In this document: in pieces, positions 27,182 through 35,486 of the stretch
How the letters are laid out: each line of letters begins with the position of its first letter
How positions within the stretch are numbered: position 1 is the first letter of the stretch
Source: Microvirga pudoricolor
GTDB lineage: Bacteria; Pseudomonadota; Alphaproteobacteria; Rhizobiales; Beijerinckiaceae
Assembly: GCF_016892705.1 (NCBI RefSeq)
Contig: NZ_JAFEMB010000006.1
Location: 124,001-188,000, forward strand
Direction: 5' to 3'
DNA length: 64,000 bases
The notes under the pieces: model-generated
Databases searched by the model: none
What the model was told of the DNA's origin: nothing
What the model saw: only the letters and a program-made list of their open reading frames with translations
Program-made: the position numbers and the translations under genes

Positions 27182-28321
27182 ATGACTCCGTCGGAGCCTC
27201 TAGCCTTGAGCGACATCTTTCACAGGGTCAGTGCCCGCGACATTGAGGTCGTGGTCGATTGCCGCGTCGGCCATATTCGCCGCCTGACCGCGAAGGTGGG
27301 CGGCAGGCCCGTGGAGCCGCTCCACACGGCGCCGTGGGTGGATGATCCCGCGATCCTGGCGGACGAGAGCATTACGCCCAACGCCCGGCATCTGTCGGGC
27401 GACTTCTTCTGCGCGCCGTTCGGGCGAAACGACATCGACGTCCAGCCCACCCACGGCCTCCCGGCGAACGCGCCCTGGCAGGTTCTGGATGTCGTGCCGG
27501 ATCCGCGCGGCGGCACGCTGGCGCGCTACGAATTGCGCGCGTCCGTCCTCGGCGCCAGGTTGATCAAGGAACTGCGCGTCCTCGACGGCCATCCCTTCCT
27601 GTACGAACGCCACATCTTCGAAGGCGGCGAGGGCGCTCTCCCGGTCGCCAACCACGCGATGACGCGCATCAGCGGTTCGGGGCGCATCAGCGCCTCCCGC
27701 AAGCGTTTCGGCGTGACGCCCGCCGTCCCCATGGAGACGGACCCGTCCCGCGGGCGCTCGGCGCTCGCCTATCCGGCCCGGTTCGACGATCTGAGCCTCG
27801 TTCCGAGGATGCACGGCGGCACGGCGGACCTGACGCGCTATCCGTTCGCGGAGCGTCACGAGGATTTCGTGATCCTGGTGGAGGAGCCCGGCAACGCGGT
27901 GGGCTGGACCTGCGTGGCGCGCCAGCCGGAGGGGGACGTGTTCCTCAGCCTCAAGAACCCGTCCGAACTGCCGTTCACGTTCTTCTGGATTTCCAATGGC
28001 GGCCGCGACTTCCACCCCTGGAACGGTCGGCACGTCGGCGTCCTAGGCGTGGAGGATGCGAGGTCCTACGGGGGCTATGGCCATCGGGCGTCCGTGGCGC
28101 CGAACGAATTCTCCGAGGCGGGCTTTCCAACCGCATTGCACCTCGACCCCAATGGGCGTGTTGGGGTGCGAAACGTGATCGGAGGTGTCCCCCTCCCGCC
28201 GGGATGGTCAAGGGTGGCGGATGTGCAGGTGGAGGACGACCGCATCGTCCTGGCCGGTCCGGCGGGCGAGACGGTCTCCCATCCGTTCGACGGAACGTTC
28301 CTGCTTCAGGGGTCGGTATAG
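27182..28321 (+). CDS. Hypothetical protein, galactose-mutarotase-superfamily-like
   Basis: 379-residue cytosolic-looking protein without signal peptide. It is beta-rich, with SGDFFCAPFGRNDI, an LYERHIFEGGEGALPVANHAM block and WISNGGRDFHPWNG near residue 283. These resemble aldose-1-epimerase-like carbohydrate-binding sandwich proteins (conserved Asn-His and aromatic positions), but I cannot name the family firmly. A sugar or sugar-acid ligand is a guess. The last 16 bp overlap the convergent TIGR02588-like gene. Confidence 0.65.
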   Translation: MTPSEPLALSDIFHRVSARDIEVVVDCRVGHIRRLTAKVGGRPVEPLHTAPWVDDPAILADESITPNARHLSGDFFCAPFGRNDIDVQPTHGLPANAPWQVLDVVPDPRGGTLARYELRASVLGARLIKELRVLDGHPFLYERHIFEGGEGALPVANHAMTRISGSGRISASRKRFGVTPAVPMETDPSRGRSALAYPARFDDLSLVPRMHGGTADLTRYPFAERHEDFVILVEEPGNAVGWTCVARQPEGDVFLSLKNPSELPFTFFWISNGGRDFHPWNGRHVGVLGVEDARSYGGYGHRASVAPNEFSEAGFPTALHLDPNGRVGVRNVIGGVPLPPGWSRVADVQVEDDRIVLAGPAGETVSHPFDGTFLLQGSV

Positions 28322-28731
28322 CTCGTCGGCGCGATCCTGAGCGCGCCCGAAGCGGGGTCGTCCCGGAAGATCAGGCTGGCCTTGCGCTCCGAGTGCGGCG
28401 GGACGTAGTCGAGCTCGGTTTCCGCCTCCTCGAGGGAGTCGCCGCGTCGCAGCTCGCCGCGGATGCGCACGGCCGCCGCCGTGGACCCGCCCCGGTTGAT
28501 GGCCCGGAACTGGACGACGTAACCGGAGGGCGACCGGGTGGTGTCCGAGACCTGGACCTCGATGCTCGGCGTCGTCCCGTGCTCGGCAAGGCCGAAATAC
28601 ACCATGTAGCCGACGATGGCCGCCACCAGGACCGCGCCGAAAGCGGCTGCGACCCATTCCCAACGCGACGTCGACGGCCGCCCCGGGGCCGGCTCGGAAT
28701 TCTGACCGTTCTGGCGGTTGGGATCGTTCAA
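28306..28731 (-). CDS. TIGR02588-like single-pass membrane protein
   Basis: 141-residue protein with one N-terminal transmembrane helix (WEWVAAAFGAVLVAAIVGYMV, about residues 24-44) and an exported beta-sandwich-like domain (PSIEVQVSDTTRSPSGYVVQF, RIRGELRRGDSLEEAE). It fits TIGR02588, a family found beside TIGR02587. TTG at 28731 is the best start. The upstream gene's TAG stop overlaps its AGGAG Shine-Dalgarno, so translation is coupled. Function unknown. Confidence 0.7.
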   Translation of the reverse strand: MNDPNRQNGQNSEPAPGRPSTSRWEWVAAAFGAVLVAAIVGYMVYFGLAEHGTTPSIEVQVSDTTRSPSGYVVQFRAINRGGSTAAAVRIRGELRRGDSLEEAETELDYVPPHSERKASLIFRDDPASGALRIAPTSYTDP

Positions 28732-28742
28732 GGGCGGGGCTC

Positions 28743-29627
28743 CTACAGGATCAGCCGGGCAGCGGCCGCGCCGATCGCGCCGGGGAAGCCGAGCACGATG
28801 CAGGCGCTCAGAAGCGCCTCCGGACCCATTCCGAGGGTTCGGTCGAAGGTCCAGAGCAGGTAGAGGGACACCAGCAGCACGATGGCGTAGCCAACGATCG
28901 TGAAGCGGAAAAAGAGGCTCAGGAAGGTTGCGTCCGGGTGATGCCGGGGCTTCCCGGCGAACTCCACCGAGTAAACGAAGGCGTGCATGATGAGGAGCGA
29001 GAGCACGAGCAGCCCAAGCTGCTGCCACGGCCCCATCATGTAGGACACCAGAACGATCTCCTCCGTGGGAGCGACGTTGAGGGCCAGGAACAGGGCGCCC
29101 GCCACCATGAGGAAGAGCTCCTGCCCATAGCTCGGCTCGCGTCTTCGGCGAGACTGACGGGTATCCTCCTCGTCCCCGGCGCCGGCCATCTGACCCTCGG
29201 CGAGCACCGCCCCGACGCTGCCCGCGAAGGTCTGCAACAGAACCTTCCCAAGGATCTCCCGCGAGGACATGTCCGGACCGATCACGCCGAAGATCAGAAG
29301 GATGACGACGGCCATGATTGTGGCGACCGCGATGGCCACGAAGGCGTCGACTGCGTCGTCCCGCAGCGTCTCGGTGGATTCGAACCCGCCCACGTAAGAG
29401 AGCCCCGTCAGGAGCGGCACCATCAACAGCAAAAGGAGCGCGAGTTTCCAGGGATTGGCATAGAAGCCGATCCACCACATCTCCATGGTCATGAGCATGG
29501 GGAGACCGAACAGGAGAGCGCCTGCGAAGGCGCGGGCAAGGCCGACCAGGAACTGCCGGTCCTCCGAGGGATGCGCCCTCGTGGTCTTGCCGTTTGTTGC
29601 TTTCACGCCTGAAGCCACGGCCTTCAC
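28743..29627 (-). CDS. TIGR02587-like integral membrane protein
   Basis: 294-residue protein with about seven hydrophobic segments (for example ALLFGLPMLMTMEMWWIGFY, the LALLLLLMVPLLTGLSYVGG region, AVATIMAVVILLIFGVIG). WWIGFYANPWKL and FESTETLRDDAVDAF are characteristic of TIGR02587. Adjacent TIGR02588 gene supports this. The role is unknown. The initiation codon is uncertain: GTG at 29627 gives the longest form, and GTG at about 29600 is also in frame. Confidence 0.75.
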   Translation of the reverse strand: MKAVASGVKATNGKTTRAHPSEDRQFLVGLARAFAGALLFGLPMLMTMEMWWIGFYANPWKLALLLLLMVPLLTGLSYVGGFESTETLRDDAVDAFVAIAVATIMAVVILLIFGVIGPDMSSREILGKVLLQTFAGSVGAVLAEGQMAGAGDEEDTRQSRRRREPSYGQELFLMVAGALFLALNVAPTEEIVLVSYMMGPWQQLGLLVLSLLIMHAFVYSVEFAGKPRHHPDATFLSLFFRFTIVGYAIVLLVSLYLLWTFDRTLGMGPEALLSACIVLGFPGAIGAAAARLIL

Positions 29628-29779
29628 TCACGCAACCATTGCCTTCATTCTGTGCCAGCCCGCACCGGTTTCAAGGCATCGGCCAAGCTTCCCCTAACGG
29701 ATACGCGACGGCCCGTCACATAGGCGTGGAGCGTTCCATCTGATTTTCGTGATGGAGCATAACCGGGGCTGCGGGGCAT

Positions 29780-29947
29780 ATGAGTGAGTTGGTGATCGCC
29801 TATCTGGGCGTGGTGATCGTGCTGTTGACCCTGTCGACGAGCATCGGCGGCGAGGAGGGCGTCGATCTCAAGCATATCCTCATCGCGGCGTTCGGTTGGC
29901 CTCTCCTGGGGCCCGTGCTGGCCTGGCGGGCATGGCTTGCGCGTTGA
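29780..29947 (+). CDS. Small single-pass membrane protein
   Basis: 55-codon frame (ATG 29780, TGA 29945). The peptide begins MSELVIAYLGVVIVLLTLS, a hydrophobic helix. A short acidic stretch GGEEGVD follows, and a second hydrophobic stretch ends in WRAWLAR. GGGG precedes the ATG. Third positions are strongly GC-biased as in real genes. It is similar in style to the small membrane protein at 55291. Function unknown. Confidence 0.6.
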   Translation: MSELVIAYLGVVIVLLTLSTSIGGEEGVDLKHILIAAFGWPLLGPVLAWRAWLAR

Positions 29948-30000
29948 GGCGCTTTTGGCCAATCTGAAGCCGCCCGCCCCGTAGCGTTCGAGTTCTGACC

Positions 30001-30234
30001 ATGCCCCTGTATTTCTTCAATATCCGCGACGGCTATGAGGTGGACGAGGATGAGGAGGGCGTCGAGCTTCCGGATCTCGAGGCCGCCCGCGCCGAGGCTC
30101 TCGCCACCGTCGAGGAGCTGCGCGACCAGATTCCGGACGCGGACGATATCCAGCTCGAGATCACAGACGATACAGGCCGCCGTCTCCTGACGGTGCCCTT
30201 CAGCCGCCGCTCACACGGCCACCGGCGCCGATAG
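30001..30234 (+). CDS. DUF6894 domain protein
   Basis: 77-residue protein. MPLYFFNIRDGYEVDEDEEGVELPDLEAAR is the DUF6894 signature (aromatic-rich first strand, acidic Asp-Glu-Glu-Gly turn, then a helix). It ends in a basic tail HGHRRR not found in its paralogue at 30961. The family is very abundant in Methylobacteriaceae and Bradyrhizobium and has no known function. Confidence 0.8.
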   Translation: MPLYFFNIRDGYEVDEDEEGVELPDLEAARAEALATVEELRDQIPDADDIQLEITDDTGRRLLTVPFSRRSHGHRRR

Positions 30235-30304
30235 CGGACACCGAACCTTAAGGATTCGCGCGGGAGACTGGTCCTCGCCGCCGTCGCGGCTGAGGAATGC
30301 CGGT

Positions 30305-30409
30305 ATGCGTACGCTCGCCCTCGTGCTCCCCACCCTCGTGCTCGTCCCGTTCGCCGGCGCCTGCGCGGCCGCCGCGACGATCCTGGTCTCCGCCCTGGTG
30401 AGTCCCTGA
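30305..30409 (+). CDS. Possible 34-residue hydrophobic peptide
   Basis: ATG 30305 to TGA 30407 encodes a peptide opening MRTLALVLPTLVLVPFAGA followed by CAAAATILVSALVSP. Nearly every codon ends in C or G, as in nearby genes, and the peptide is one long hydrophobic helix. No clear Shine-Dalgarno sequence is seen, so it may be a small membrane peptide or chance. Confidence 0.35.
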   Translation: MRTLALVLPTLVLVPFAGACAAAATILVSALVSP

Positions 30410-30425
30410 CGCCCGTCCGTTCGGC

Positions 30426-30782
30426 TCAGTTCGGAATCGCCGCCGAGGGCAGGGTGCTCCGGTCGGGACTGCGGTAAACGCTCTTGGGCACGTCGTCCGG
30501 GGCGATGGGCTCGCCCCGGTAGGCCGGGCGCGGTTCGTCTTCGCACACCTCTCGACCGCGCTCGTATTCCGGGCCGAACACCCCGATCCGGCGCTGAATC
30601 TGCGTCCGGCAGGTCTGCGTCTGGAGGCCGCGGTTCGAATCGACGGTCACGCTGCGTTCGTAGGCGCGGCCGGACCCCTCGTAGGGATCGTATTGGAACT
30701 GGCTGACGGACATCTCCGCGCCTCCCGCGCATCCGGCGAGAGCCAAGGCGAGAGTGCCCCAGACGAAAATTTTGGCATTCAT
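30426..30782 (-). CDS. Putative lipoprotein, conserved hypothetical
   Basis: 118-residue protein with a lipoprotein signal peptide: MNAKIFVWGTLALALAGCAGG, lipobox LAGC at about residue 19. The mature part (SVSQFQYDPYEGSGRAYERS, TCRTQIQRRIGVFGPEY) is polar with two more Cys. No known domain. Start at ATG 30782; an in-frame ATG at 30866 would hide the signal peptide. Confidence 0.75.
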   Translation of the reverse strand: MNAKIFVWGTLALALAGCAGGAEMSVSQFQYDPYEGSGRAYERSVTVDSNRGLQTQTCRTQIQRRIGVFGPEYERGREVCEDEPRPAYRGEPIAPDDVPKSVYRSPDRSTLPSAAIPN

Positions 30783-30960
30783 GGCGAATCTCACGCGCTG
30801 TCCCGATGCGCCGGACCCTGCCGGCAGAGCCCGGGAGACTGTGTAGGGGTGTCCGGTCTCCGACACAATGTTCGGCCGTCCCAGGAGCGCCCGGCCGATC
30901 CTGGCACGCGAATTGCTTTTCGTTCGACGTCGTTCAACCTGTCCATCATGGGAGCGTTCA

Positions 30961-31176
30961 ATGCCGCGCTATTACTTTCACCTCCAGAACGAGCAGGATT
31001 TGGACATGGACGACGAGGGCATCGAACTCCACGACGACGAGGAGGCCATCGGCACCGCGGTGGACACGGCGCAACGCCTTCGCCGGGGGCTGCTCTACCG
31101 GGTCGATGCCCGGAATCCTTGGAAGATCTACATCGCCAACGAAACCGGCCACCTGCTCCGGGACGTGTCGTTCTGA
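30961..31176 (+). CDS. DUF6894 domain protein (second copy)
   Basis: 71-residue protein starting MPRYYFHLQNEQDLDMDDEG, the same architecture as the gene at 30001 (strand, acidic turn, helix, strand ending IANETGHLLRDVSF). Divergent from the lipoprotein gene. The frame extends upstream to 30868, but ATG 30961 is the domain start. Function unknown. Confidence 0.82.
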   Translation: MPRYYFHLQNEQDLDMDDEGIELHDDEEAIGTAVDTAQRLRRGLLYRVDARNPWKIYIANETGHLLRDVSF

Positions 31177-31197
31177 CGGTCAAGGCTGACGCCAAGC

Positions 31198-31282
31198 TGG
31201 TGCGGACGGCGGGGATCGAACCCGCACGGGCAAGCCCGAGGGATTTTAAGTCCCTTGCGTCTACCAGTTTCGCCACGTCCGC
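31198..31282 (-). tRNA. tRNA-Leu (TAA)
   Basis: Folds as a class II tRNA. Acceptor GCGGACG pairs with CGTCCGC, anticodon loop CTTAAAA gives anticodon TAA, a long variable arm is present, and the T-loop is GGTTCGATCCC. The 3' CCA is encoded (31200-31198). Confidence 0.97.
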
Positions 31283-31346
31283 GTGAGGGGAAGCGTTAGC
31301 GATCCGTGGTCCCCAGCGCAAGGGGGCGGGCTCGAGAGGGCGTGGC

Positions 31347-32522
31347 TTAGGGCCCGTAGCCGTAGAGCCAGGCATATCGTTCCGTCATGCCCTCGGGGCC
31401 CAGGCGGCCCATGACGAGGTTGCGGGCGAGCGCCAGCGGGCCCGACAGGTGATAGATGCGACCGTTGCGACGGGCCTCGCCCTGCACCCGCGCGACGCGG
31501 CCGAGCCTCTGGCCCTCATAGGCCTGGAACGCGAGGGGGATCGTCGGCGCGCGCCGGAGATGATCCGCCAGCGCCTCGGCGTCCTCGATGGCAAGCGCCG
31601 CTCCCTGCGCCAGGAAGGGCAGTACCGGATGGGCCGCGTCGCCCAAGAGAGCGAGCCTGCCCCTTGCCATCCGGGTCGCAGGCCGGTCCGCCAAGGACCA
31701 AAGCAGCCAGGACTCGATCCGCCCCAAGAGGTCCCGCAGCGGCAGGCAGGCGGTGCGGTAATGGGCGACGAGCTCCGCTCCGTTCCCGGGCGCCGCCCAT
31801 CCTTCGACGGGCGTGCCGGTTCGCTGGATCGCCACGACGTTGAGGAGCCTGCCACCCGCGACGGGGTAATGCACCACGTGGCCGCGCCCGCCGAGCCAGA
31901 GGCCGGTCTCGTTGGCGGCAAGCGCGGGAGGGACCTGCTGCATCGGCAGTGTGGCGCGCCAGGCGACGTAGCCCTGAAAGTCCGGCGCCTCGTCTGTCCC
32001 GAGGGCTGCGCGAAGCCTGGACCAGACCCCGTCTGCCCCCACGACGGCCTTGACCCGGAGTACGTCGCGCGTCCCGGTGTCCGATCTCAACGACACGTCC
32101 ACGCCCTCAGGGGTCTCGGTGACGCTTTCCGCCATCCGGCCCATCACGAGACGGATCGCGGGCTGGGAGCGCACGGCGTCGAGGAGAATCGTCTGCAGGT
32201 CGGCCCGGTGCACCACCCAATAGGGCGCGCCGAACCGCTCGCGCATGAAGGCGCCCAAGGCGATGCGCCCGGCCTCCCGGCCCGACCGGATCGCCCGGAC
32301 GACCACTCTCTCCGGCTCGCCCACGGCGCGGCGCAGGGCAGGCCCGAGCCCGAGGCCCAGGAGGATCCGGCTGGCATTCGGCGAGAGCTGGAGCCCGGCC
32401 CCGACCTCGCTGAAGCCCGTGCGCCGCTCGACCAGCATCACCCGATGGCCCGACCGGGCCAGCAGAAGGGCGGCCGTCAGGCCGCCGATGCCGGCACCGA
32501 CGACCGCGACGGGGAGGTCCAC
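31347..32522 (-). CDS. FAD-dependent aromatic monooxygenase (salicylate hydroxylase-like)
   Basis: 391-residue group A flavoprotein. GxGxxG motif VAVVGAGIGGLTAALLLARSG lies at residues 5-25. The DG motif is VVGADGVWSRLR and the GD motif is RLALLGDAAHPVLPFLAQGAALAIEDAEAL. These define the UbiH/salicylate hydroxylase class that hydroxylates an aromatic ring using NAD(P)H and oxygen. The substrate is not decided. The start is GTG at 32522, four bases after the stop of the zinc-finger gene, so the two form an operon. Confidence 0.88.
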   Translation of the reverse strand: MDLPVAVVGAGIGGLTAALLLARSGHRVMLVERRTGFSEVGAGLQLSPNASRILLGLGLGPALRRAVGEPERVVVRAIRSGREAGRIALGAFMRERFGAPYWVVHRADLQTILLDAVRSQPAIRLVMGRMAESVTETPEGVDVSLRSDTGTRDVLRVKAVVGADGVWSRLRAALGTDEAPDFQGYVAWRATLPMQQVPPALAANETGLWLGGRGHVVHYPVAGGRLLNVVAIQRTGTPVEGWAAPGNGAELVAHYRTACLPLRDLLGRIESWLLWSLADRPATRMARGRLALLGDAAHPVLPFLAQGAALAIEDAEALADHLRRAPTIPLAFQAYEGQRLGRVARVQGEARRNGRIYHLSGPLALARNLVMGRLGPEGMTERYAWLYGYGP

Positions 32523-32526
32523 CGCG

Positions 32527-32790
32527 TCAGCGCGAGGAAGGGTCGGTCGCGAAGTCCGGCTCCCACACGCATTCGCGCGGCCGGGCCTCGCTGGCCTTCA
32601 GGGTGGCGTCGTACTTGTACAAGGTCGAGCAGTACGAGCAGACGACTTCCTCGTCATAACCCATGTCGATGAAGATGTGCGGATGATCGAAGGGCGGCCG
32701 CGCGCCGATGCACATGAATTCCTTGGAGCCCACGTGAATCACGGCGGCGCCGATATCGTTGTGGAAATGCGGGGTGCCCTTGTCGGCCAT
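32527..32790 (-). CDS. CHCC zinc-finger protein
   Basis: 87-residue protein with a zf-CHCC domain: KEFMCIGARPPFDHPHIFIDMG, then CSYCSTLYKYD, so ligands are Cys, His, Cys, Cys. This is the bacterial relative of mitochondrial complex I subunit NDUFS6. In alphaproteobacteria it is often a lone gene, and a role in complex I assembly is inferred from homology. ATG at 32790. The upstream extension to 32904 is not conserved. Co-transcribed with the FAD monooxygenase. Confidence 0.88.
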   Translation of the reverse strand: MADKGTPHFHNDIGAAVIHVGSKEFMCIGARPPFDHPHIFIDMGYDEEVVCSYCSTLYKYDATLKASEARPRECVWEPDFATDPSSR

Positions 32791-32944
32791 CGTCCATGCC
32801 CTGTGGTCTGAGATTGGGCGGCACCATAATGTTTGACGAGCCATGCGCCTAGAGTGGATTTTGCCGTTCCGGGATTGCGAGAATCCGGGTCCCCCGGCGG
32901 GCAAAATGCTCTAGGGTGCGGCAAAACGAGTGTGTTCCAAGCCC

Positions 32945-33709
32945 ATGTTGTTCTTCAATTCCGGCGGCGTCAGCATCGCCTACGTGGACCAGGCCCCGGA
33001 TTCGGGCCACGGGGATCCGATCGTCCTCATCCACGGTTTCGCCTCCAGCCACGCTGTGAACTGGCTCAATACCCTCTGGTTCAAGACCCTGAACCATGCG
33101 GGTTTCCGGGTCGTCGCCTTCGACAACCGGGGCCATGGCGAGAGCGAGAAGCTCTACGATCCCGAGGCCTACAACTCCTATACCATGGCGGACGACGCCC
33201 GCCGCCTTCTCGACCATCTCGGGATCGAGCGGGCCGACGTGATGGGGTATTCCATGGGGGCCCGCATCGCCGCCCACATGGCGCTCCGATCCCCGGAGCG
33301 GATGCGATCCCTGCTCATGGGCGGGCTCGGGAGCCATCTCGTGGACGGGGTCGGGCTGCCGCTGGGCATCGCGGACGCCATGGAGGCGCCCTCCCTGGAC
33401 AGCCTCACCGACCCGATGCAGCGTATGTTTCGCGCCTTCGCCGATCAGAACGGCAGCGACCGCCGGGCGCTGGCGGCCTGCATCCGGGGCACGCGCCAGT
33501 CCCTGACGGCGGCGGAGGTGGGCTCCATCACGCTCCCGACCCTCATCGCGGTGGGCACCAAGGATGCGGTCTCGGGCCCGGCGGAAGGACTCGCCCGGCT
33601 GATGCCCAACGCCACGGTTCTCGATATTCCGGGCCGGGACCACAACCTCGCGGTGGGCGACCGCGTCCATAAGCAGGGCGTTGTGGACTTCCTGTCCCGG
33701 CGGCCATGA
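32945..33709 (+). CDS. Alpha/beta hydrolase
   Basis: 254-residue hydrolase. Oxyanion loop VLIHGFASS, nucleophile elbow GYSMGARIA (Ser about residue 103), acidic residue in VGTKDAVSG and His in PGRDHNLAV form a complete catalytic set, with FDNRGHGESEK before it. Substrate unknown. ATG 32945 is preferred; GTG 32930 is in frame. The methyltransferase starts 10 bp after its stop. Confidence 0.88.
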   Translation: MLFFNSGGVSIAYVDQAPDSGHGDPIVLIHGFASSHAVNWLNTLWFKTLNHAGFRVVAFDNRGHGESEKLYDPEAYNSYTMADDARRLLDHLGIERADVMGYSMGARIAAHMALRSPERMRSLLMGGLGSHLVDGVGLPLGIADAMEAPSLDSLTDPMQRMFRAFADQNGSDRRALAACIRGTRQSLTAAEVGSITLPTLIAVGTKDAVSGPAEGLARLMPNATVLDIPGRDHNLAVGDRVHKQGVVDFLSRRP

Positions 33710-33719
33710 GAGGCGGCTC

Positions 33720-34208
33720 ATGACACGGCTCGACAGCGCCATCCGGCGCCTCACGGCGCAACGCGACCTCCTCGACTGGGCCGCCTGCGAGATCGCTCCC
33801 TCCGGGCTGATCGTCGAGCTCGGCCTCGGCAACGGGCGCACCTACGACCACCTGCGCCAGCGGCTGCCAGGCCGGGAGATCTACGCGTTCGAGCGGAAGG
33901 TCGCGGCCCATCCGGACTGCATTCCGGGCGACCCTTACCTGATCGTCGGCGACATTTTCGAGACGCTCCCCGCCTTCACGGAGCGGGTGGGAACGGGCTC
34001 CGTGGCCTTGATCCACGCGGATATCGGGTCCGGGGACGAGGCCTCAAACGCGGCGGTGGCGCGGCGGATGTCGCCTCTCTTCGAGCCCCTGCTGATGCCG
34101 GGAGGGCTCCTGCTCGGCGATCGGCCCTTCATCCTGCCCGGGTGCAAGGATCTTTCGGATGAGGCCAGCGTTCCGAAAGGGCGCTACTTCGTCTACCGGC
34201 GCCTGTGA
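33720..34208 (+). CDS. Class I SAM-dependent methyltransferase
   Basis: 162-residue protein. Motif I is LIVELGLGNGRTYDHLRQ with the acidic end of beta-2 in YAFERKVAAH. VALIHADIGSGDEASN is the post-motif strand. Short for the family, so it is a minimal SAM domain. The target is unknown. It lies 10 bp after the hydrolase, likely in the same transcript. Confidence 0.75.
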   Translation: MTRLDSAIRRLTAQRDLLDWAACEIAPSGLIVELGLGNGRTYDHLRQRLPGREIYAFERKVAAHPDCIPGDPYLIVGDIFETLPAFTERVGTGSVALIHADIGSGDEASNAAVARRMSPLFEPLLMPGGLLLGDRPFILPGCKDLSDEASVPKGRYFVYRRL

Positions 34209-34340
34209 TAATTATTTTCTCTCTGGGAAAGACCCGCGATAGCGCGAAAGTGTCGTGGGCGCGAGTCGATGGGGCTAGGTAACGGGCCGAAACGGTCTTA
34301 TCTGTCCCGGCATCGGCCGCTGGCTGTCGAGGAGAATGCC

Positions 34341-35168
34341 ATGAATCAGATCCGGATGAAGCCGGAGGGCAAAGCCCTCGTGGCCACGGTCGACCCGCTC
34401 TGGGATCGTCTGCGCCGGGAGGCCGAGGACGCGGTGCACGACGAGCCCGCCCTGGCGGGCTTCATGCTGAGCTCTGTCCTCCACCAGCCGAGCCTGGAGG
34501 CCGCCGTCATCCACCGGGTCGCGGCCCGCCTCAGCCACCCGGCCGTTCCCAACGACATCATCCAACAGACCTACCTGGAAGCGGTGGACAGCGACCCGGC
34601 CATCGGACAGGCCTTTCGGGCGGATATCGCGGCGGTCCTCGACCGCGACCCGGCGGCAACCCGCGTTCTCGAGCCCGTCCTGTACTTCAAGGGCTTCCAC
34701 GCCATCCAAACCCACCGGCTGGCCCACTGGCTTTGGACCCGGAAGCGCCAGGATTTCGCGCTCTACCTTCAAAGCCGGTCCTCGGACACCTTCCAAACCG
34801 ACATTCATCCGGCGGCCCGCATGGGCCGGGGCATCTTCCTCGACCACGCCACCGGACTGGTCATCGGCTCGACGGCCCTCATCGAGGACAACGTGTCCAT
34901 GCTCCAGGGCGTGACCCTCGGCGGCACCGGCAAGGAACGGGGCGACCGGCATCCGAAGATCCGCCACGGCGTGCTCATCGGCGCCGGCGCCAAGATCCTC
35001 GGCAATATCGAGGTCGGTCACTGCGCCCGGGTCGCCGCGGGCTCCGTCGTGCTTCAGCCGGTGCCCCACAACGCGACGGTGGCAGGCGTTCCGGCCAAGG
35101 TCGTGGGATCGGCAGGCTGCGCCGAGCCCGCGCGGTCCATGGACCATTTCCTCATGGACGGCATCTAG
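34341..35168 (+). CDS. cysE: Serine O-acetyltransferase
   Basis: 275-residue enzyme that makes O-acetylserine, the first step of cysteine synthesis. The N-terminal helical SATase domain (about residues 20-150) carries VLYFKGFHAIQTHRLAHWLW. The left-handed beta-helix follows, with catalytic Asp-His in FLDHATGLVIGSTA and GVTLGGTGKERGDRHPKI. The C-terminal tail ends in DGI and may engage CysK. ATG at 34341 has GAGGAGA. Followed by DUF3126 at 92 bp. Confidence 0.94.
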   Translation: MNQIRMKPEGKALVATVDPLWDRLRREAEDAVHDEPALAGFMLSSVLHQPSLEAAVIHRVAARLSHPAVPNDIIQQTYLEAVDSDPAIGQAFRADIAAVLDRDPAATRVLEPVLYFKGFHAIQTHRLAHWLWTRKRQDFALYLQSRSSDTFQTDIHPAARMGRGIFLDHATGLVIGSTALIEDNVSMLQGVTLGGTGKERGDRHPKIRHGVLIGAGAKILGNIEVGHCARVAAGSVVLQPVPHNATVAGVPAKVVGSAGCAEPARSMDHFLMDGI

Positions 35169-35259
35169 GCCCTTTCCGCGTGTCCCGGGGGGCAAGCCTG
35201 CTTGCCCCCGCATGCCCGACGTGGCAAGTGCAGGGCATTCAACAATGAAAGGGTTCGCA

Positions 35260-35472
35260 GTGGACAAGACCGAGATGGCGAAGATTGAGCGCTACCTGCG
35301 CCAGACCTTTGCAAATCACTCGATCCGCGTCGTCGGACGGCCGAAGAAGACCGATTCCGCTGAGGTTTACATCGGCGAGGAGTTCGTGGGCGTGCTCTTC
35401 CTGGACGACGAGGACGGCGATCGTTCCTTCAACTTCACGATGGCGATCCTCGACACCGATCTCGAGGACTGA
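35260..35472 (+). CDS. DUF3126 protein
   Basis: 70-residue protein matching DUF3126 along its whole length: KIERYLRQTFANHSIRVVGR, AEVYIGEEFVGVLFLDDEDGD and MAILDTDLED. Widespread in alphaproteobacteria, often downstream of cysE, function unknown. GTG at 35260 (VDKTEMAK) gives the usual N-terminus and has AAAGGG upstream. ATG 35245 is an alternative adding five residues. Confidence 0.85.
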   Translation: MDKTEMAKIERYLRQTFANHSIRVVGRPKKTDSAEVYIGEEFVGVLFLDDEDGDRSFNFTMAILDTDLED

Positions 35473-35486
35473 GGGACCGGACGGCG

